A DNA stretch of 50,640 nucleotides from Candidatus Cloacimonadota bacterium (GTDB lineage: Bacteria > Cloacimonadota > Cloacimonadia > Cloacimonadales > WRIO01): the NCBI GenBank assembly GCA_009777575.1, contig WRLO01000016.1:1-50640 (forward strand), given 5' to 3'. The translations under genes and the position numbers were made by a program. Below are positions 7,663 to 16,663 of the stretch, piece by piece. The notes beneath the pieces were generated by a model, which made no database searches, had not been told where the DNA came from, and worked only from the letters and a program-made list of their open reading frames with translations. The first letter of the stretch is position 1; the number at the start of each line of letters is the position of its first letter.

Positions 7663-8790
7663 CTAATCTTCAATCAACTCAACATTTGCTCTTGGCAAAA
7701 GCCATTCTTCACCATCGACTTCAGCAGTCAAAACTCTGACTCTTGTTTCGGATTGAACATTATGAAGTTCTTCCGGTAAACCAGTTATTTTGCCTATTTT
7801 TCCAAAACCCGGTTGTCTGATAATCCTCACTAATTGTCCTGGTGTCAACAATGAATCTCTCGTTTTTTGAACAGCCAGATCATCTTCTTTAAACTCAAGA
7901 GGAATGATTATTTCAGGTCTGATAACCCCTGCACGAATCTGAGTCTTTCCGTGCATGGAGGCTTTTTGTCCTTCAAATTGTTTCAAGAGTTCAAAAGTTT
8001 TATCCGCCATTTTTATAGGACCGAAACCCTCAGTAACAAGAATAGTGATACCCATATTTTCATGTCCAGTTATGGCAACTCCAATGTCTTTACCAAGCAG
8101 TTTTTTAATATCTTGGTCATCAATTCCACCTGTAATAATTCCATTAACCCCCATTTCTTTAGCTTTTAAAATAGTTTCAATGGGTGTAAGAGCTCCACCG
8201 ACAACAAGTTTCCCAGCGCAATCAGAAGTGATTAAATCAGGAGTAAGGTCTTGAGTAGGTTGAGAGCAGAGCATTTTTATTTCTCCACTAGTTTCTCCGC
8301 AGATACCAAAAATACCTTGAATATAGGCAGATTTATTTTCTATGACGACACCTTCCTCTGGAATCACATCGATAACTAAACCTTCAATGAAAGCTTTAAT
8401 CTGAACAGGAATTCTTGGTTCTCTGAGCATAGCTTGCCCAGTTAAACCTGAAATAGATTCAACTTCGCCATCAATAGGAGCACGAACAGAAGACTTAAAA
8501 AATCCAAGACCAAAAATGCCGTTTGTTTCAGCCAGAATTTGTCCTCTCGTTATTTGGTCTCCGGGTTTCACCTTAATGAATTGCATAACTTGTGCCGGTG
8601 TAATACCTAATTTATTTGCAATATTCATCGGCAAAACATTTCCGGGTAGAGAAGTTTCAGCAACTAGGTCATCAGCTTTAACTTTATCCCCTTTCTGGAC
8701 GCATACTTTTCCTTTCAGAGGTAAAATTCTTTCTTTTCTCAGGACAATATTGTCCGTAACGGTTAATCCAGCAGAATAAGCTTGAGTCAT
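7663..8790 (-). CDS. Conserved protein of the MutL-like operon; barrel-sandwich plus KOW-like ends
   Basis: The protein has 375 residues, is soluble, and has no signal peptide. The N-terminal 140 residues look like a barrel-sandwich hybrid fold related to RnfC/lipoyl-type domains (KGDKVKADDLVAE, VKPGDQITRGQILAE, VRAPIDGEVESISG). The middle (about 150-290) has a Rossmann-like glycine pattern with two cysteines. The C-terminus (about 320-370) resembles a KOW/SH3 barrel (TPGQLVRIIRQPGFGKIGKITGLPEEL). It starts 9 bases after the GlmL-like gene, with GGAGGAT upstream. Tight linkage suggests that the two proteins work together. The enzyme or complex is unknown. Confidence 0.7.
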   Translation of the reverse strand: MTQAYSAGLTVTDNIVLRKERILPLKGKVCVQKGDKVKADDLVAETSLPGNVLPMNIANKLGITPAQVMQFIKVKPGDQITRGQILAETNGIFGLGFFKSSVRAPIDGEVESISGLTGQAMLREPRIPVQIKAFIEGLVIDVIPEEGVVIENKSAYIQGIFGICGETSGEIKMLCSQPTQDLTPDLITSDCAGKLVVGGALTPIETILKAKEMGVNGIITGGIDDQDIKKLLGKDIGVAITGHENMGITILVTEGFGPIKMADKTFELLKQFEGQKASMHGKTQIRAGVIRPEIIIPLEFKEDDLAVQKTRDSLLTPGQLVRIIRQPGFGKIGKITGLPEELHNVQSETRVRVLTAEVDGEEWLLPRANVELIED

Positions 8791-8799
8791 ACAATCCTC

Positions 8800-10680
8800 C
8801 TATTTCAAAATTTCTTCAGGATAAACATTTAAAACTTTCATCCATTTTTTCAGAGATTTAATTCTTGTTTCGTTTGCCTCAGGCAAGACAAAAGGCTGAC
8901 GCCCTCTTGTATCAAGAACAATTCCTACAATCCCACCGGATAGTTCTTTTGTGATTTCTTGATTTTTGCCAGCTCCAAGATCAAGTCCTTTACCAGGTCT
9001 TAAGATAGCTTTAGCAGTTTTACCAAGTTCACAAGGTATAAGCCTCATTTCTCCAAAAGGAATATCTTCTTTATAAGTAGAACCGTCTGGTAGTTCAATT
9101 TGAGCATGTAAAGCAATAGAATCTTGTTTTGTTTTTCCAACAGGTGCGACACAAGTCCCAAGGACAATCATACAATCTTTATTAAAGACTTCAGTAGCAG
9201 CATCGGGATTTATTTCAGCCAAAACGCCAAGATGTGGCATCATAAAAATACTATCAACAGCTAGTCTAGTGACTCCTTCCGGTAAAAAGGCGTCAATGAT
9301 CATCATGACAGATTGTTGTCTACGAGGCGCATGAGATAAGACGCCTCCAGAACCAACAATCAAATCAAGGGTCATAAGATTAACAATGGTGTTACCGGAA
9401 GTTTGTTGATCAAAGGCAGTAGAAATATCTCTTACTTGCTGAACACCTTTTAAAGAAACAGCAAAAGATTTATGTTGAACAAAAGCGAGCCTGAGAGCTT
9501 CTTTAGCAATAGCCTGTTCTAAAACTAATTCTTCTAATAATGCAGGAATTGTAGTAGGACGAATCATCTTGTTTTTTATCATGTTTCTAAGCTCAGATTC
9601 ATTTATCTCAAAAGGAACCCAGCGTAAAATTTTATCTAATTTGGCTTCAAAAAGAACATTTGATATACTGTAACTCATGCCGAGGTTTGCAGAAACAGTT
9701 CTATTGAAAACGAAATCTTCAGTAAAGACAGAAAAAATATCTGTGGTAGCCCCTCCTATATCTACACCAACAACTTCAATATTTCCGAGTTTAGCAATAG
9801 TTTGCATGATGTTTCCTACAGCAGCTGGAGTGGGCATGATGGGAATAGTTTGAATATTATCACCAACTTTAGCAATAGCTCTAGTCCATTCCATGAGCTT
9901 ATTGTATCCGGGTGCCTGTTGCATGACATGTTCCATAAAAATATCGTGAATTTTATCTCTAGCAGGACCAAGATTTTCTCTTTCAAGGGTAGGTCTAAGG
10001 TTATCAGTCATGATCAATCCTACTTTATCTCCTAAAGTCTTGTTAATCTCCTCAGTAGCATTCACATTTCCGGCGTAAATGATAGGCAATTTATATTCTG
10101 AGCCTAAACGAGGTTTGGGATCAGCGGCGCCAATAAGCTCAGCCATCTCAACTACATGCTTTGTAGTTCCCCCATCAATACCACCAGCCATAAGAATCAT
10201 ATCTGGACGCAGCTCACGAATCCTTTCAATCTTTTCGTGATTCATTCGCTTGTCATTACTTGCTATCACATCCATTACTATCGCTCCGGCACCTAAGGCT
10301 GCTCTTTCGGCACTTTCTCCAGTCATGCTTGCCACAACTCCAGTTACCATCATCTGCAGACCACCACCAGCACTACTAGTAGAAACATAAGCATCAGCAC
10401 CTATATCGCCATTGCGTGGTATAATTATCTGGCTTTCTTTATCATCGCTGATAAATTTGATATTCGGGTTATTATATTTCAATCTTGCCAGTTCTTCAAG
10501 TTCTTGAACGGAGTTAATAACCCCACGGGTAACATCATTCAAAGGAGCTTCAACGGTTGTGGGAGCCTCTCCACGAACTGTCTGCCTGTATTCACCATCA
10601 ACATATTCAATGAGAATAGCTTTTGTTGTTGTCGAACCACAATCGGTAGCAATGATTCTTGTAAGACGAGGATTGCTCAT
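8800..10680 (-). CDS. GlmL/MutL-family ASKHA ATPase
   Basis: The family (named after the accessory protein coded next to glutamate mutase) has an actin/Hsp70-type nucleotide fold. Here ATDCGSTTTKAILIE near the N-terminus is the phosphate-1 loop, and VVGVDIGGATTDIFSV (about 300) is the phosphate-2 loop. Other conserved segments are LMAGGIDGGTT and VGSGGVLSHAP. Length of about 626 is normal. No glutamate mutase subunits (glmE, glmS) are in the window; the partners here are two uncharacterised genes instead. GGAGG lies 6 bases before the ATG at 10680; the preceding ATG at 10683 overlaps the upstream stop and is also possible. Reactivation or chaperoning of a cobalamin enzyme is the family idea, not shown here. 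Confidence 0.85.
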   Translation of the reverse strand: MSNPRLTRIIATDCGSTTTKAILIEYVDGEYRQTVRGEAPTTVEAPLNDVTRGVINSVQELEELARLKYNNPNIKFISDDKESQIIIPRNGDIGADAYVSTSSAGGGLQMMVTGVVASMTGESAERAALGAGAIVMDVIASNDKRMNHEKIERIRELRPDMILMAGGIDGGTTKHVVEMAELIGAADPKPRLGSEYKLPIIYAGNVNATEEINKTLGDKVGLIMTDNLRPTLERENLGPARDKIHDIFMEHVMQQAPGYNKLMEWTRAIAKVGDNIQTIPIMPTPAAVGNIMQTIAKLGNIEVVGVDIGGATTDIFSVFTEDFVFNRTVSANLGMSYSISNVLFEAKLDKILRWVPFEINESELRNMIKNKMIRPTTIPALLEELVLEQAIAKEALRLAFVQHKSFAVSLKGVQQVRDISTAFDQQTSGNTIVNLMTLDLIVGSGGVLSHAPRRQQSVMMIIDAFLPEGVTRLAVDSIFMMPHLGVLAEINPDAATEVFNKDCMIVLGTCVAPVGKTKQDSIALHAQIELPDGSTYKEDIPFGEMRLIPCELGKTAKAILRPGKGLDLGAGKNQEITKELSGGIVGIVLDTRGRQPFVLPEANETRIKSLKKWMKVLNVYPEEILK

Positions 10681-11078
10681 CATTTACCTCCATTATCATT
10701 GTTTTTTTTAAATATTTTTTTTAATTTTACAAAAAAAGCTGATTGAGTTATTTTTTTCCAAAACTTTTGTCTTTTCAGCTTTTCAGATTTTCTTCGTTCT
10801 TCATTTAATTTTTCATCTAGTTCATCAATCCTTTGTATAAGAATTTGGACATTATCTCTATCTGATAAAACTGCGGCAAATTCTTCAAATTCTTGTCCTT
10901 GAAATAAAACATTGGCAAAAGGAGCAAGAAAATACATTATTTGGCTTCCAATAAAGCTCAATGGTCTCATAGATTCAAGAAATAACAATGCAGGCGCTCC
11001 CATTCTTCTCTCAGCAAAAAAAACAGCTACTTTTTCAATTAATTCTTTTGCTCTATCTTTTGATACTTCAACAATCAT
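10680..11078 (-). CDS. First gene of the MutL-like operon, unknown function
   Basis: The protein has about 132 residues. The N-terminal two thirds (KELIEKVAVFFAERRMGAPA, LFLESMRPLSFIGSQ, FANVLFQGQEFEEFA) look like a compact helical domain. The C-terminus is a basic coiled coil (DELDEKLNEERRKSEKLKRQ) ending in a lysine-rich tail. There is no signal peptide, though the MRPLSFIGSQIMYFLAPF segment is hydrophobic. The ATG at 11078 has GGAGATAATACT upstream. An upstream in-frame ATG at 11144 lies before the promoter's -10 element and is ruled out. The stop overlaps the start of the GlmL-like gene. Confidence 0.7.
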   Translation of the reverse strand: MIVEVSKDRAKELIEKVAVFFAERRMGAPALLFLESMRPLSFIGSQIMYFLAPFANVLFQGQEFEEFAAVLSDRDNVQILIQRIDELDEKLNEERRKSEKLKRQKFWKKITQSAFFVKLKKIFKKNNDNGGK

Positions 11079-11122
11079 AGTATTATCTCCAAAATAAATA
11101 CACTTCCTCATGCTAATAAATG

Positions 11123-11152
11123 CCAAAATATTTTTCAACCCCATTTAGTCAA
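11123..11152 (-). promoter_or_regulatory. Promoter of the MutL-like operon
   Basis: Minus strand: TTGACT (11152-11147), 16 bases, TATTTT (11130-11125), GG. The expected start near 11118 gives a 40-base leader to the ATG at 11078. Confidence 0.6.
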
Positions 11153-11235
11153 CTGAAAAATGTTTTTTTCGATTTAAGAAGTAGAAAATATGAAAAAAAC
11201 AATATTTATCCAAACTATTGCTAAATAAAAAAAGA

Positions 11236-11265
11236 TTGACAGAATAACAAAATTTAAAAAAATGT
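11236..11265 (+). promoter_or_regulatory. Promoter of the methyltransferase gene
   Basis: TTGACA (11236-11241), 16 bases, AAAAAT (11258-11263), G. The expected start is near 11271, about 68 bases before the ATG at 11339. Confidence 0.6.
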
Positions 11266-11338
11266 CAAATAGCTATAGAATTAATACTTCTTTGCATAAA
11301 GGAGTAACAGATTGAAATAATTATTTTGGAGATAACTT

Positions 11339-11965
11339 ATGTGTAATTGGGCAGATACTCTTTTAGAATCATATAAAAAATATGTAGGCAAAAATAATTG
11401 GGTAAGCTATTTTTATCAAATTGACGAAATTATATATTTCGCCCCAAACAGTGTGCTTGAAATAGGAACTGGTATGGGAATATTAAGAGCAATCCTGAAA
11501 AACGTTTTAGACATTAATATTGATTCTATAGATATAAATGAGACACTGAAACCAGATTTTATAGGTTCTGTAGTTTCATTACCTTTTCCTGATAAAAGTT
11601 ATGAAGTTGTCTGTTGTTTTCAAGTATTAGAACATTTACCTTTTGAAGATTTTGAAAAAGGTCTTTCCGAACTATTTCGTGTCGCTGAAAAGGCTGTCAT
11701 CATATCTCTGCCCAATGCAAGAAAACTGTTTCGAATTCATATCTCAATTAGAAATATTAATTTAGTAATAAAAAGTTTTTTTTTAAAGAAAAAATCAACA
11801 AATCATTTTTGGGAAATAAATCTTAAAGGTTATGCAGAGAAAAAAATTAAACAGAAAATTAATGAAATAGCACTACAGTATGGATTTTTGATGAAGAAAA
11901 ACTATCGTGTATTCGATATTCCTTTTCATCATTTTTTTGTATTAGAAAAAAAAAACAATGTGTAA
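11339..11965 (+). CDS. SAM-dependent methyltransferase (type 11)
   Basis: The protein has 208 residues with a class I methyltransferase fold. Motif I, VLEIGTGMGILRAI, is near residues 39-52. An acidic residue after strand 2 (DSIDINE) and the motif IV/post-I segment (SLPFPDKSYEVVCCFQVLEHLP) are typical of the Methyltransf_11 group. The C-terminal part (ISLPNARKLFRIHISI and onward) is basic. The substrate cannot be told. It is a single gene with its own promoter and a GGAG site 6-7 bases before the ATG. Neighbours on both sides are on the opposite strand. Confidence 0.85.
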   Translation: MCNWADTLLESYKKYVGKNNWVSYFYQIDEIIYFAPNSVLEIGTGMGILRAILKNVLDINIDSIDINETLKPDFIGSVVSLPFPDKSYEVVCCFQVLEHLPFEDFEKGLSELFRVAEKAVIISLPNARKLFRIHISIRNINLVIKSFFLKKKSTNHFWEINLKGYAEKKIKQKINEIALQYGFLMKKNYRVFDIPFHHFFVLEKKNNV

Positions 11966-12009
11966 ATATTTCTTTGCTTTGAGATTTTTATATCAACTTA
12001 TAGTGGTAT

Positions 12010-12039
12010 AAAAAGAATAGGGGGAATTTATATTCCCCC
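12010..12039 (-). terminator. Terminator of the pst-phoU-porin operon (possibly bidirectional)
   Basis: GGGGGAAT (12020-12027) pairs with ATTCCCCC (12032-12039) around TTAT. On the minus strand it is followed by TATTCTTTTT, 48 bases after the porin stop. It could also stop the rightward methyltransferase transcript, but that side has no T-run. Confidence 0.75.
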
Positions 12040-12087
12040 CATACACTCTTTCTTTCATAGTTTGGTGGATACCAAAACTATTATTTC

Positions 12088-13284
12088 TTAGAAATCAAAT
12101 CTAAGCTGGGTGCCGAAATACATCATGGAACCACGTTTATCATCGTTTGCGTCCTTCATTTCGTCAATCAAACCTACTTCTGGAGTAACTCTAAGTCTGC
12201 CATATCTCAAGCCTGCTTGAAGATAAACAGACATTCTTGAATCATCATTATCCCAGTCATCTCTTGATGATTGTGTATAACCGCCACCAGCAGTAATATT
12301 TATTGCTGGATTTAAGGCGTAGGTTGCAGTCAGAATTCCACCAAAGGTCAAGACATCTAGTAATTCATGGTCTTCAATGACAAAATCCACTAATCTTTCT
12401 TCTTCATCATGTATTTCTCTAACTTCTTGTTTCCATCCTGCTCTTTGATTCACTGCATACCCCATATTTCCGATGTTTGAACCAATGTTAAATTGAGCAT
12501 TTAAGGTTATGGGTTCAATATTCATTTCTGCAGTAACAGCACCTATAAATGACAAAACAGATTGGTCTGTGAAATAACTTTTAGTTAGATCATACTTTTT
12601 CCATTCCATATTCCCATTATCATCTTCTTCTTCACGCCAAGCATCTCTTGTTACTTTAATTGCAGCTAAATCCTTATTGTAATTGTAGTATTGCAAGACA
12701 GCTGCGGGAGTAATCTTGATGTCGCCTAAATCGATTTTGTATCCGAGGTTAATTCTTGGAATTAAATAATCGATAGCATCATCAATGTCTTCATCTTTCA
12801 GATTACCAGCTGGATCATTAGCAGTATTTGGAATAAGCAAAGCTGCAAAGAGACCGTTATCCATCTCTAATCTGACCTGAGGAACTCGTCCACCCCAAGC
12901 GACACCATATTCCATCAAAGCCAAGTCGCCAGGAGGTCCACCTACTTGATTTGGTAGGAAATCAGTTCCTTGAATCACATCTTGACCAACAAGTAATGAC
13001 CAATCACCAAAATCTTGTCTACCATACAGTAACCTAAGACTGAAACCGCTTCCGATACCCATTTCAATTCTACCATCGAAATTTTCATGTCTGTAATTGA
13101 CACCTAAACGAGAATTTGATTGCAGAAAATAGTTCATGCTTAGACGACTATTTTCTCCATCATTTAAATACTTGTCACGGTTCTCATACCAGAACCCCAT
13201 TCTTGCACTACCATAAGGTGTAATCTGTGCAAATAAACCTATGCTCATAATCACGAGAGCCACAACCAAAAGTAATCTTTTCAT
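12088..13284 (-). CDS. Porin-like outer-membrane beta-barrel
   Basis: The protein has 398 residues. It has a signal peptide (MKRLLLVVALVIMSIGLFAQ) followed by alternating amphipathic strands rich in Tyr, Asn and Arg (ITPYGSARMGFWYEN, RLGVNYRHENFDGRIEMG) and a C-terminal aromatic residue (FGTQLRFDF), the usual mark of a Bam-assembled barrel. It follows phoU in the phosphate operon after about 155 bases and shares its terminator, so a role in phosphate entry through the outer membrane is a fair inference. It is not recognisably OprP. GGATC lies upstream of the ATG. Confidence 0.75.
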   Translation of the reverse strand: MKRLLLVVALVIMSIGLFAQITPYGSARMGFWYENRDKYLNDGENSRLSMNYFLQSNSRLGVNYRHENFDGRIEMGIGSGFSLRLLYGRQDFGDWSLLVGQDVIQGTDFLPNQVGGPPGDLALMEYGVAWGGRVPQVRLEMDNGLFAALLIPNTANDPAGNLKDEDIDDAIDYLIPRINLGYKIDLGDIKITPAAVLQYYNYNKDLAAIKVTRDAWREEEDDNGNMEWKKYDLTKSYFTDQSVLSFIGAVTAEMNIEPITLNAQFNIGSNIGNMGYAVNQRAGWKQEVREIHDEEERLVDFVIEDHELLDVLTFGGILTATYALNPAINITAGGGYTQSSRDDWDNDDSRMSVYLQAGLRYGRLRVTPEVGLIDEMKDANDDKRGSMMYFGTQLRFDF

Positions 13285-13400
13285 AAAAGATCCTCCGTTT
13301 TTTTTATTTTTTTTCTGTATGTATGGAAGCCTCTATCTTTGAGAGGTCTTCTCATTTTTTTCCAAAGGCTTATTCAATAAGCCACTACGATAAATCATTA

Positions 13401-13442
13401 TCCATCATCCATTATCCATTATCCATTATCCATTTTCCATTA
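13401..13442. repeat. Heptameric tandem repeat (TCCATTA)6
   Basis: There are six head-to-tail 7-bp units: TCCATCA, then TCCATTA three times, TCCATTT, TCCATTA. The last unit contains the phoU stop codon. Such short tandem repeats often vary in number between strains. Confidence 0.8.
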
Positions 13443-14093
13443 ATGCTGTTCAATATTGTGCTTAATCACCTTTCCCTCAGATATAAAAACCGTATATTCA
13501 GCAATATTAGTGCAGTGGTCAGCAATTCTTTCGAGGTTTTTGGCGATGACAAGAAGACCGAGAGAGCGTTCGATGTTTTTGGGGTCAGAGAGCATATAGG
13601 TGATAAGCTCTCTGGTAATTTGTTCGCAGTAGGCATCAATGACATCATCAAAAGCACAGACATCATTTGCGAGATGAACATCTTCTTCTAGAAAGGCATG
13701 CAAGGCATCATTGAGCATTTTTAGTGTTTCTTTAGCCATGTTAGGAACAGCAAGATATTTTTTCATTTGTGGCTGCTCTATGAGGATTTTGGCAGCTTCG
13801 ATGATATTTACGCAAAGGTCTCCCATTCTTTCAAAGTCGCTATTAATTTTGATGACCGAAACAATCAATCTAAGATTTTTTGCAGCAGGCTGATAGAGTG
13901 AAATCATACTGACACACATTTCTTCAATTTCCATTTCGAGATTGTTGATGAGATTTTCATACTCCATGGCATTGTCGAGTTTATCTTTATTTGATTCCAA
14001 AAGCCCTTCGATAGTGGTATTGACCATTTTTTCTACGAGGCTGGACTCATACTTTATCTTTTCCATTAGTTCAAGCATTTTTGCTTTTAACAT
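13440..14093 (-). CDS. phoU: PhoU phosphate-signalling regulator
   Basis: PhoU links the Pst transporter to the PhoR sensor kinase and restrains phosphate uptake. The protein has 217 residues, the usual size. It consists of two three-helix PhoU repeats, each with a metal-binding motif: ERMGDLCVNI in the first half and ERIADHCTNIAEY in the second. The ATG at 14093 is preceded by GGAGGAATT. Upstream ATGs in the same frame (from 14141) lack such a site and would overlap pstB. It is the fifth gene of pstSCAB-phoU. Confidence 0.95.
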   Translation of the reverse strand: MLKAKMLELMEKIKYESSLVEKMVNTTIEGLLESNKDKLDNAMEYENLINNLEMEIEEMCVSMISLYQPAAKNLRLIVSVIKINSDFERMGDLCVNIIEAAKILIEQPQMKKYLAVPNMAKETLKMLNDALHAFLEEDVHLANDVCAFDDVIDAYCEQITRELITYMLSDPKNIERSLGLLVIAKNLERIADHCTNIAEYTVFISEGKVIKHNIEQH

Positions 14094-14133
14094 AATTCCT
14101 CCGTGTTCCATTATTTTAAATCTATCAAATCTG

Positions 14134-14892
14134 TCAACCAAATTTTCCAGTCAGATATTCCTCTGTTCTTTTATCTTTTGGTACAGTAAAGAGTTTATCT
14201 GTAGCTCCATACTCAATTAATTCTCCGAGATAAATAAAAGCAGTATAATTTGAAACTCTAGCTGCCTGCCCTATATTGTGGGTAACGAGTATAATAGTCA
14301 CCCTTTCGCGTAGTTCTACCATGAGTTTTTCAATTTTTGAGGTAGCTCTTGGGTCGAGAGCAGAGGTTGGCTCATCGAGTAGTAAAATATCTGGTTTCAT
14401 AGCAAGACCACGAGCTATGCAGAGTCTTTGTTGCTGTCCTCCGGAAAGAAAAGTTCCTTTTCTATGAAGGATATCTTTTGCCTCTTCCCAGAGAGCAGCA
14501 TTTTTTAGAGATTCCTCTACAATTTGGTCTTTTTCATTTTTTGAGAGTTTTATTCCGTTGAGTAGGTAACCAGAGATTACATTGTCATAAATACTCATAG
14601 TTGGGAAAGGATTTGCTTTTTGAAAGACCATACCAATTTTTCTTCTGAGGTCTATAGGGTTCATTTTATAAATATCTTCATTATTTAGCATAATTTTCCC
14701 TTTGACTGTAGAATTTGGTGTCAGCTCGTGCATTCTATTTATACACCTCATAAAAGTCGTCTTTCCGCATCCTGAGGGTCCCATGATAGCGTGAACCTTG
14801 TTTCGTTCAAATTCTACATTTATATCTTTTACTATATCCCCTTCACCATAATTGGCAAAGAAATTTTCTACTTTTAAAACTGAACTTTCCAT
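14134..14892 (-). CDS. pstB: Phosphate ABC transporter ATP-binding protein
   Basis: This is the cytoplasmic ATPase of the high-affinity phosphate importer. It has Walker A GPSGCGKTT near residues 38-46, the signature LSGGQQQR, Walker B DILLLDEPTSALD and the H-loop VTHN. Length of 252 residues is typical of PstB. The ATG at 14892 has AAAGGAGT upstream; a longer reading frame to 14964 only reads back into pstA. It overlaps the 3' end of pstA by 19 bases, so translation is probably coupled. Confidence 0.96.
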   Translation of the reverse strand: MESSVLKVENFFANYGEGDIVKDINVEFERNKVHAIMGPSGCGKTTFMRCINRMHELTPNSTVKGKIMLNNEDIYKMNPIDLRRKIGMVFQKANPFPTMSIYDNVISGYLLNGIKLSKNEKDQIVEESLKNAALWEEAKDILHRKGTFLSGGQQQRLCIARGLAMKPDILLLDEPTSALDPRATSKIEKLMVELRERVTIILVTHNIGQAARVSNYTAFIYLGELIEYGATDKLFTVPKDKRTEEYLTGKFG

Positions 14893-15722
14893 TTTTTTGC
14901 TACTCCTTTTGAAATCAGATTTAGAGCCAAAACAAAGATACACAATACAGCTGCTACGCCCCAAGCAAACTCAATATCTTGTGGAAATGGGCTACTCGCA
15001 TACTTGTAAATCATCAGTGGCAGTGACTCAGTCGGTTTGAGAATATTGAAATTTAAAAATGGGCTACCGAAAGCAGTAAACAGCAAAGGAGCTGTCTCAC
15101 CAGCAATGCGTGACACTCCAATCAAGACGCTCGTCATGATACCATTGAAAGCACAAGGTAAGATGACCTTGATAATAGTCCTCGAGTATGGCACTCCCAG
15201 TGAAAGCGATGCTTCTTTTAAAGTGTCTGGAACCATTTTCAAGGTTTCCTCTGTAGAGCGGATAATAATAGGTAACATCATGATAGCGAGTGCTACAGAG
15301 CCTGCTAATGCTGTAAAACTTTTCATAGGTAAAACAAGCCATAAATAAGCTATGATACCCAGAACTATAGAAGGGACACCTTGTAAGACTTCAGCACAAA
15401 ATCTCACATATTTCGCAAACTTGTCATGTTTAAACTCTGATAAATAGACACCTACGCTGACACCGAGTGGTATCGCCATTATACTCGCCATGATGATGAG
15501 CAATAAAGTCCCTATCAAGCCATTGAGAACACCACCACCAAGTTCACCCATTGGCGCAGGGAGCTTGGTTAAAAAATCGATGCTCAAGATACTAAATCCA
15601 TTTTTAAAAATGAAATAAAGTATAAAAAACAAGGGAACCGCTACTACAAAAGACATCAAGACGACTGAAATAAAAAAGATTTTGTCTTTAATGAGTCTGT
15701 ATTTAAGATTTTTTTCTTTCAT
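14874..15722 (-). CDS. pstA: Phosphate ABC transporter permease PstA
   Basis: This is an inner-membrane permease of 282 residues with six predicted helices. The binding-protein-dependent transport signature (EASLSLGVPYSRTIIKVILP, EAA loop) lies near residue 190, where PstB docks. It pairs with PstC. The ATG at 15722 has GGAG upstream. An alternative ATG at 15746 overlaps the pstC stop (TAATG) and would add eight residues; both are plausible. Confidence 0.93.
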   Translation of the reverse strand: MKEKNLKYRLIKDKIFFISVVLMSFVVAVPLFFILYFIFKNGFSILSIDFLTKLPAPMGELGGGVLNGLIGTLLLIIMASIMAIPLGVSVGVYLSEFKHDKFAKYVRFCAEVLQGVPSIVLGIIAYLWLVLPMKSFTALAGSVALAIMMLPIIIRSTEETLKMVPDTLKEASLSLGVPYSRTIIKVILPCAFNGIMTSVLIGVSRIAGETAPLLFTAFGSPFLNFNILKPTESLPLMIYKYASSPFPQDIEFAWGVAAVLCIFVLALNLISKGVAKKWKVQF

Positions 15723-15745
15723 TTTTCTCCTTTTTTCATTTTCCA

Positions 15746-16639
15746 TTACCCACTTCTAAACCCTCTATTTATGATAGCTTTTCCAGCTATATTTACAATA
15801 GCGGTGGTCAAAAATAGGACAAGTCCTAGATGAACCAGCGATGATAAATGCAAAAGGTTTGTCGCTTCACCAAATTCGTTTGCGAGGACACTTGCAAGTG
15901 TAGAAGAAGGGTCCATGATAGTTTTGGGTAGGACATTTCTATTTCCGATGACCATTGTTACAGCCATAGTTTCGCCGAGAGCTCTACCTAAAGCAAGTAG
16001 GATGCCTGCGATAATGCCGGATTTACAATAAGGTAGGATAATCTTTTTGATGACTTCGAATCTTGTTCCTCCGAGCGAATATCCTGCTTCTTTTAAATCA
16101 TTTGGCACCATAGAAATGACATCTCTACCTATTGAAGCAGCATAAGGTATGATCATCACAGTCAAAATGATAGAGGCTGTGAAAATACCTCTACCAAAGG
16201 GATGGATGTTCATTATTTCATTTTGCACCAAATACATCTGGATACCTCTAAAGAAAGGCACAAAAACAAATAATCCCCAGATACCATAAACAATAGAGGG
16301 TATCCCTGCCAGCAATTCGACCATACTTTTAAGGATGTTGGAAAAGATACCCTCTTTAAAGTATTCTCCGAGAAAGATAGAAATCATGATAGAAAAGGGA
16401 ATAGCAATCAATATCGCTAATAATGATGTAATCAAAGTCCCAACTAAAAACGATAAAGAACCAAACTCTTGGGAAACAGGATTCCAGACATCCTTTGTAT
16501 AAAAATCCATTCCAAATTGTTTTATAGAGGGAAAAGATTGATAAACAAGGGTTATCAGTATGCTCAAAAATAAAACTACTATCAAGATCGACACAAAGGT
16601 CAGATAATAGCTAAAAATATTTTCTTTTATTTTTTTCAT
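15746..16639 (-). CDS. pstC: Phosphate ABC transporter permease PstC
   Basis: This is a membrane permease of 297 residues. It has an N-terminal helix (LTFVSILIVVLFLSILITLV), then PSIVYGIWGLFVFVPFF and the EAA loop EAGYSLGGTRFEVIKKIILP characteristic of PstC. AAGGAAAT lies just before the ATG at 16639. Reading further upstream to 16774 runs through the hairpin region at 16664-16751 and has no ribosome site. It is the second gene of the operon, 223 bases after pstS. Confidence 0.94.
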   Translation of the reverse strand: MKKIKENIFSYYLTFVSILIVVLFLSILITLVYQSFPSIKQFGMDFYTKDVWNPVSQEFGSLSFLVGTLITSLLAILIAIPFSIMISIFLGEYFKEGIFSNILKSMVELLAGIPSIVYGIWGLFVFVPFFRGIQMYLVQNEIMNIHPFGRGIFTASIILTVMIIPYAASIGRDVISMVPNDLKEAGYSLGGTRFEVIKKIILPYCKSGIIAGILLALGRALGETMAVTMVIGNRNVLPKTIMDPSSTLASVLANEFGEATNLLHLSSLVHLGLVLFLTTAIVNIAGKAIINRGFRSG

Positions 16640-16663
16640 ATATTTCCTTTCCGTAGTTTCAAG

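Noticed and set aside
7867..8779. Several forward open frames opposite the MutL-operon partner gene
   Set aside because: They are antisense shadows of a conserved leftward gene, with no ribosome site and poor protein-like composition.
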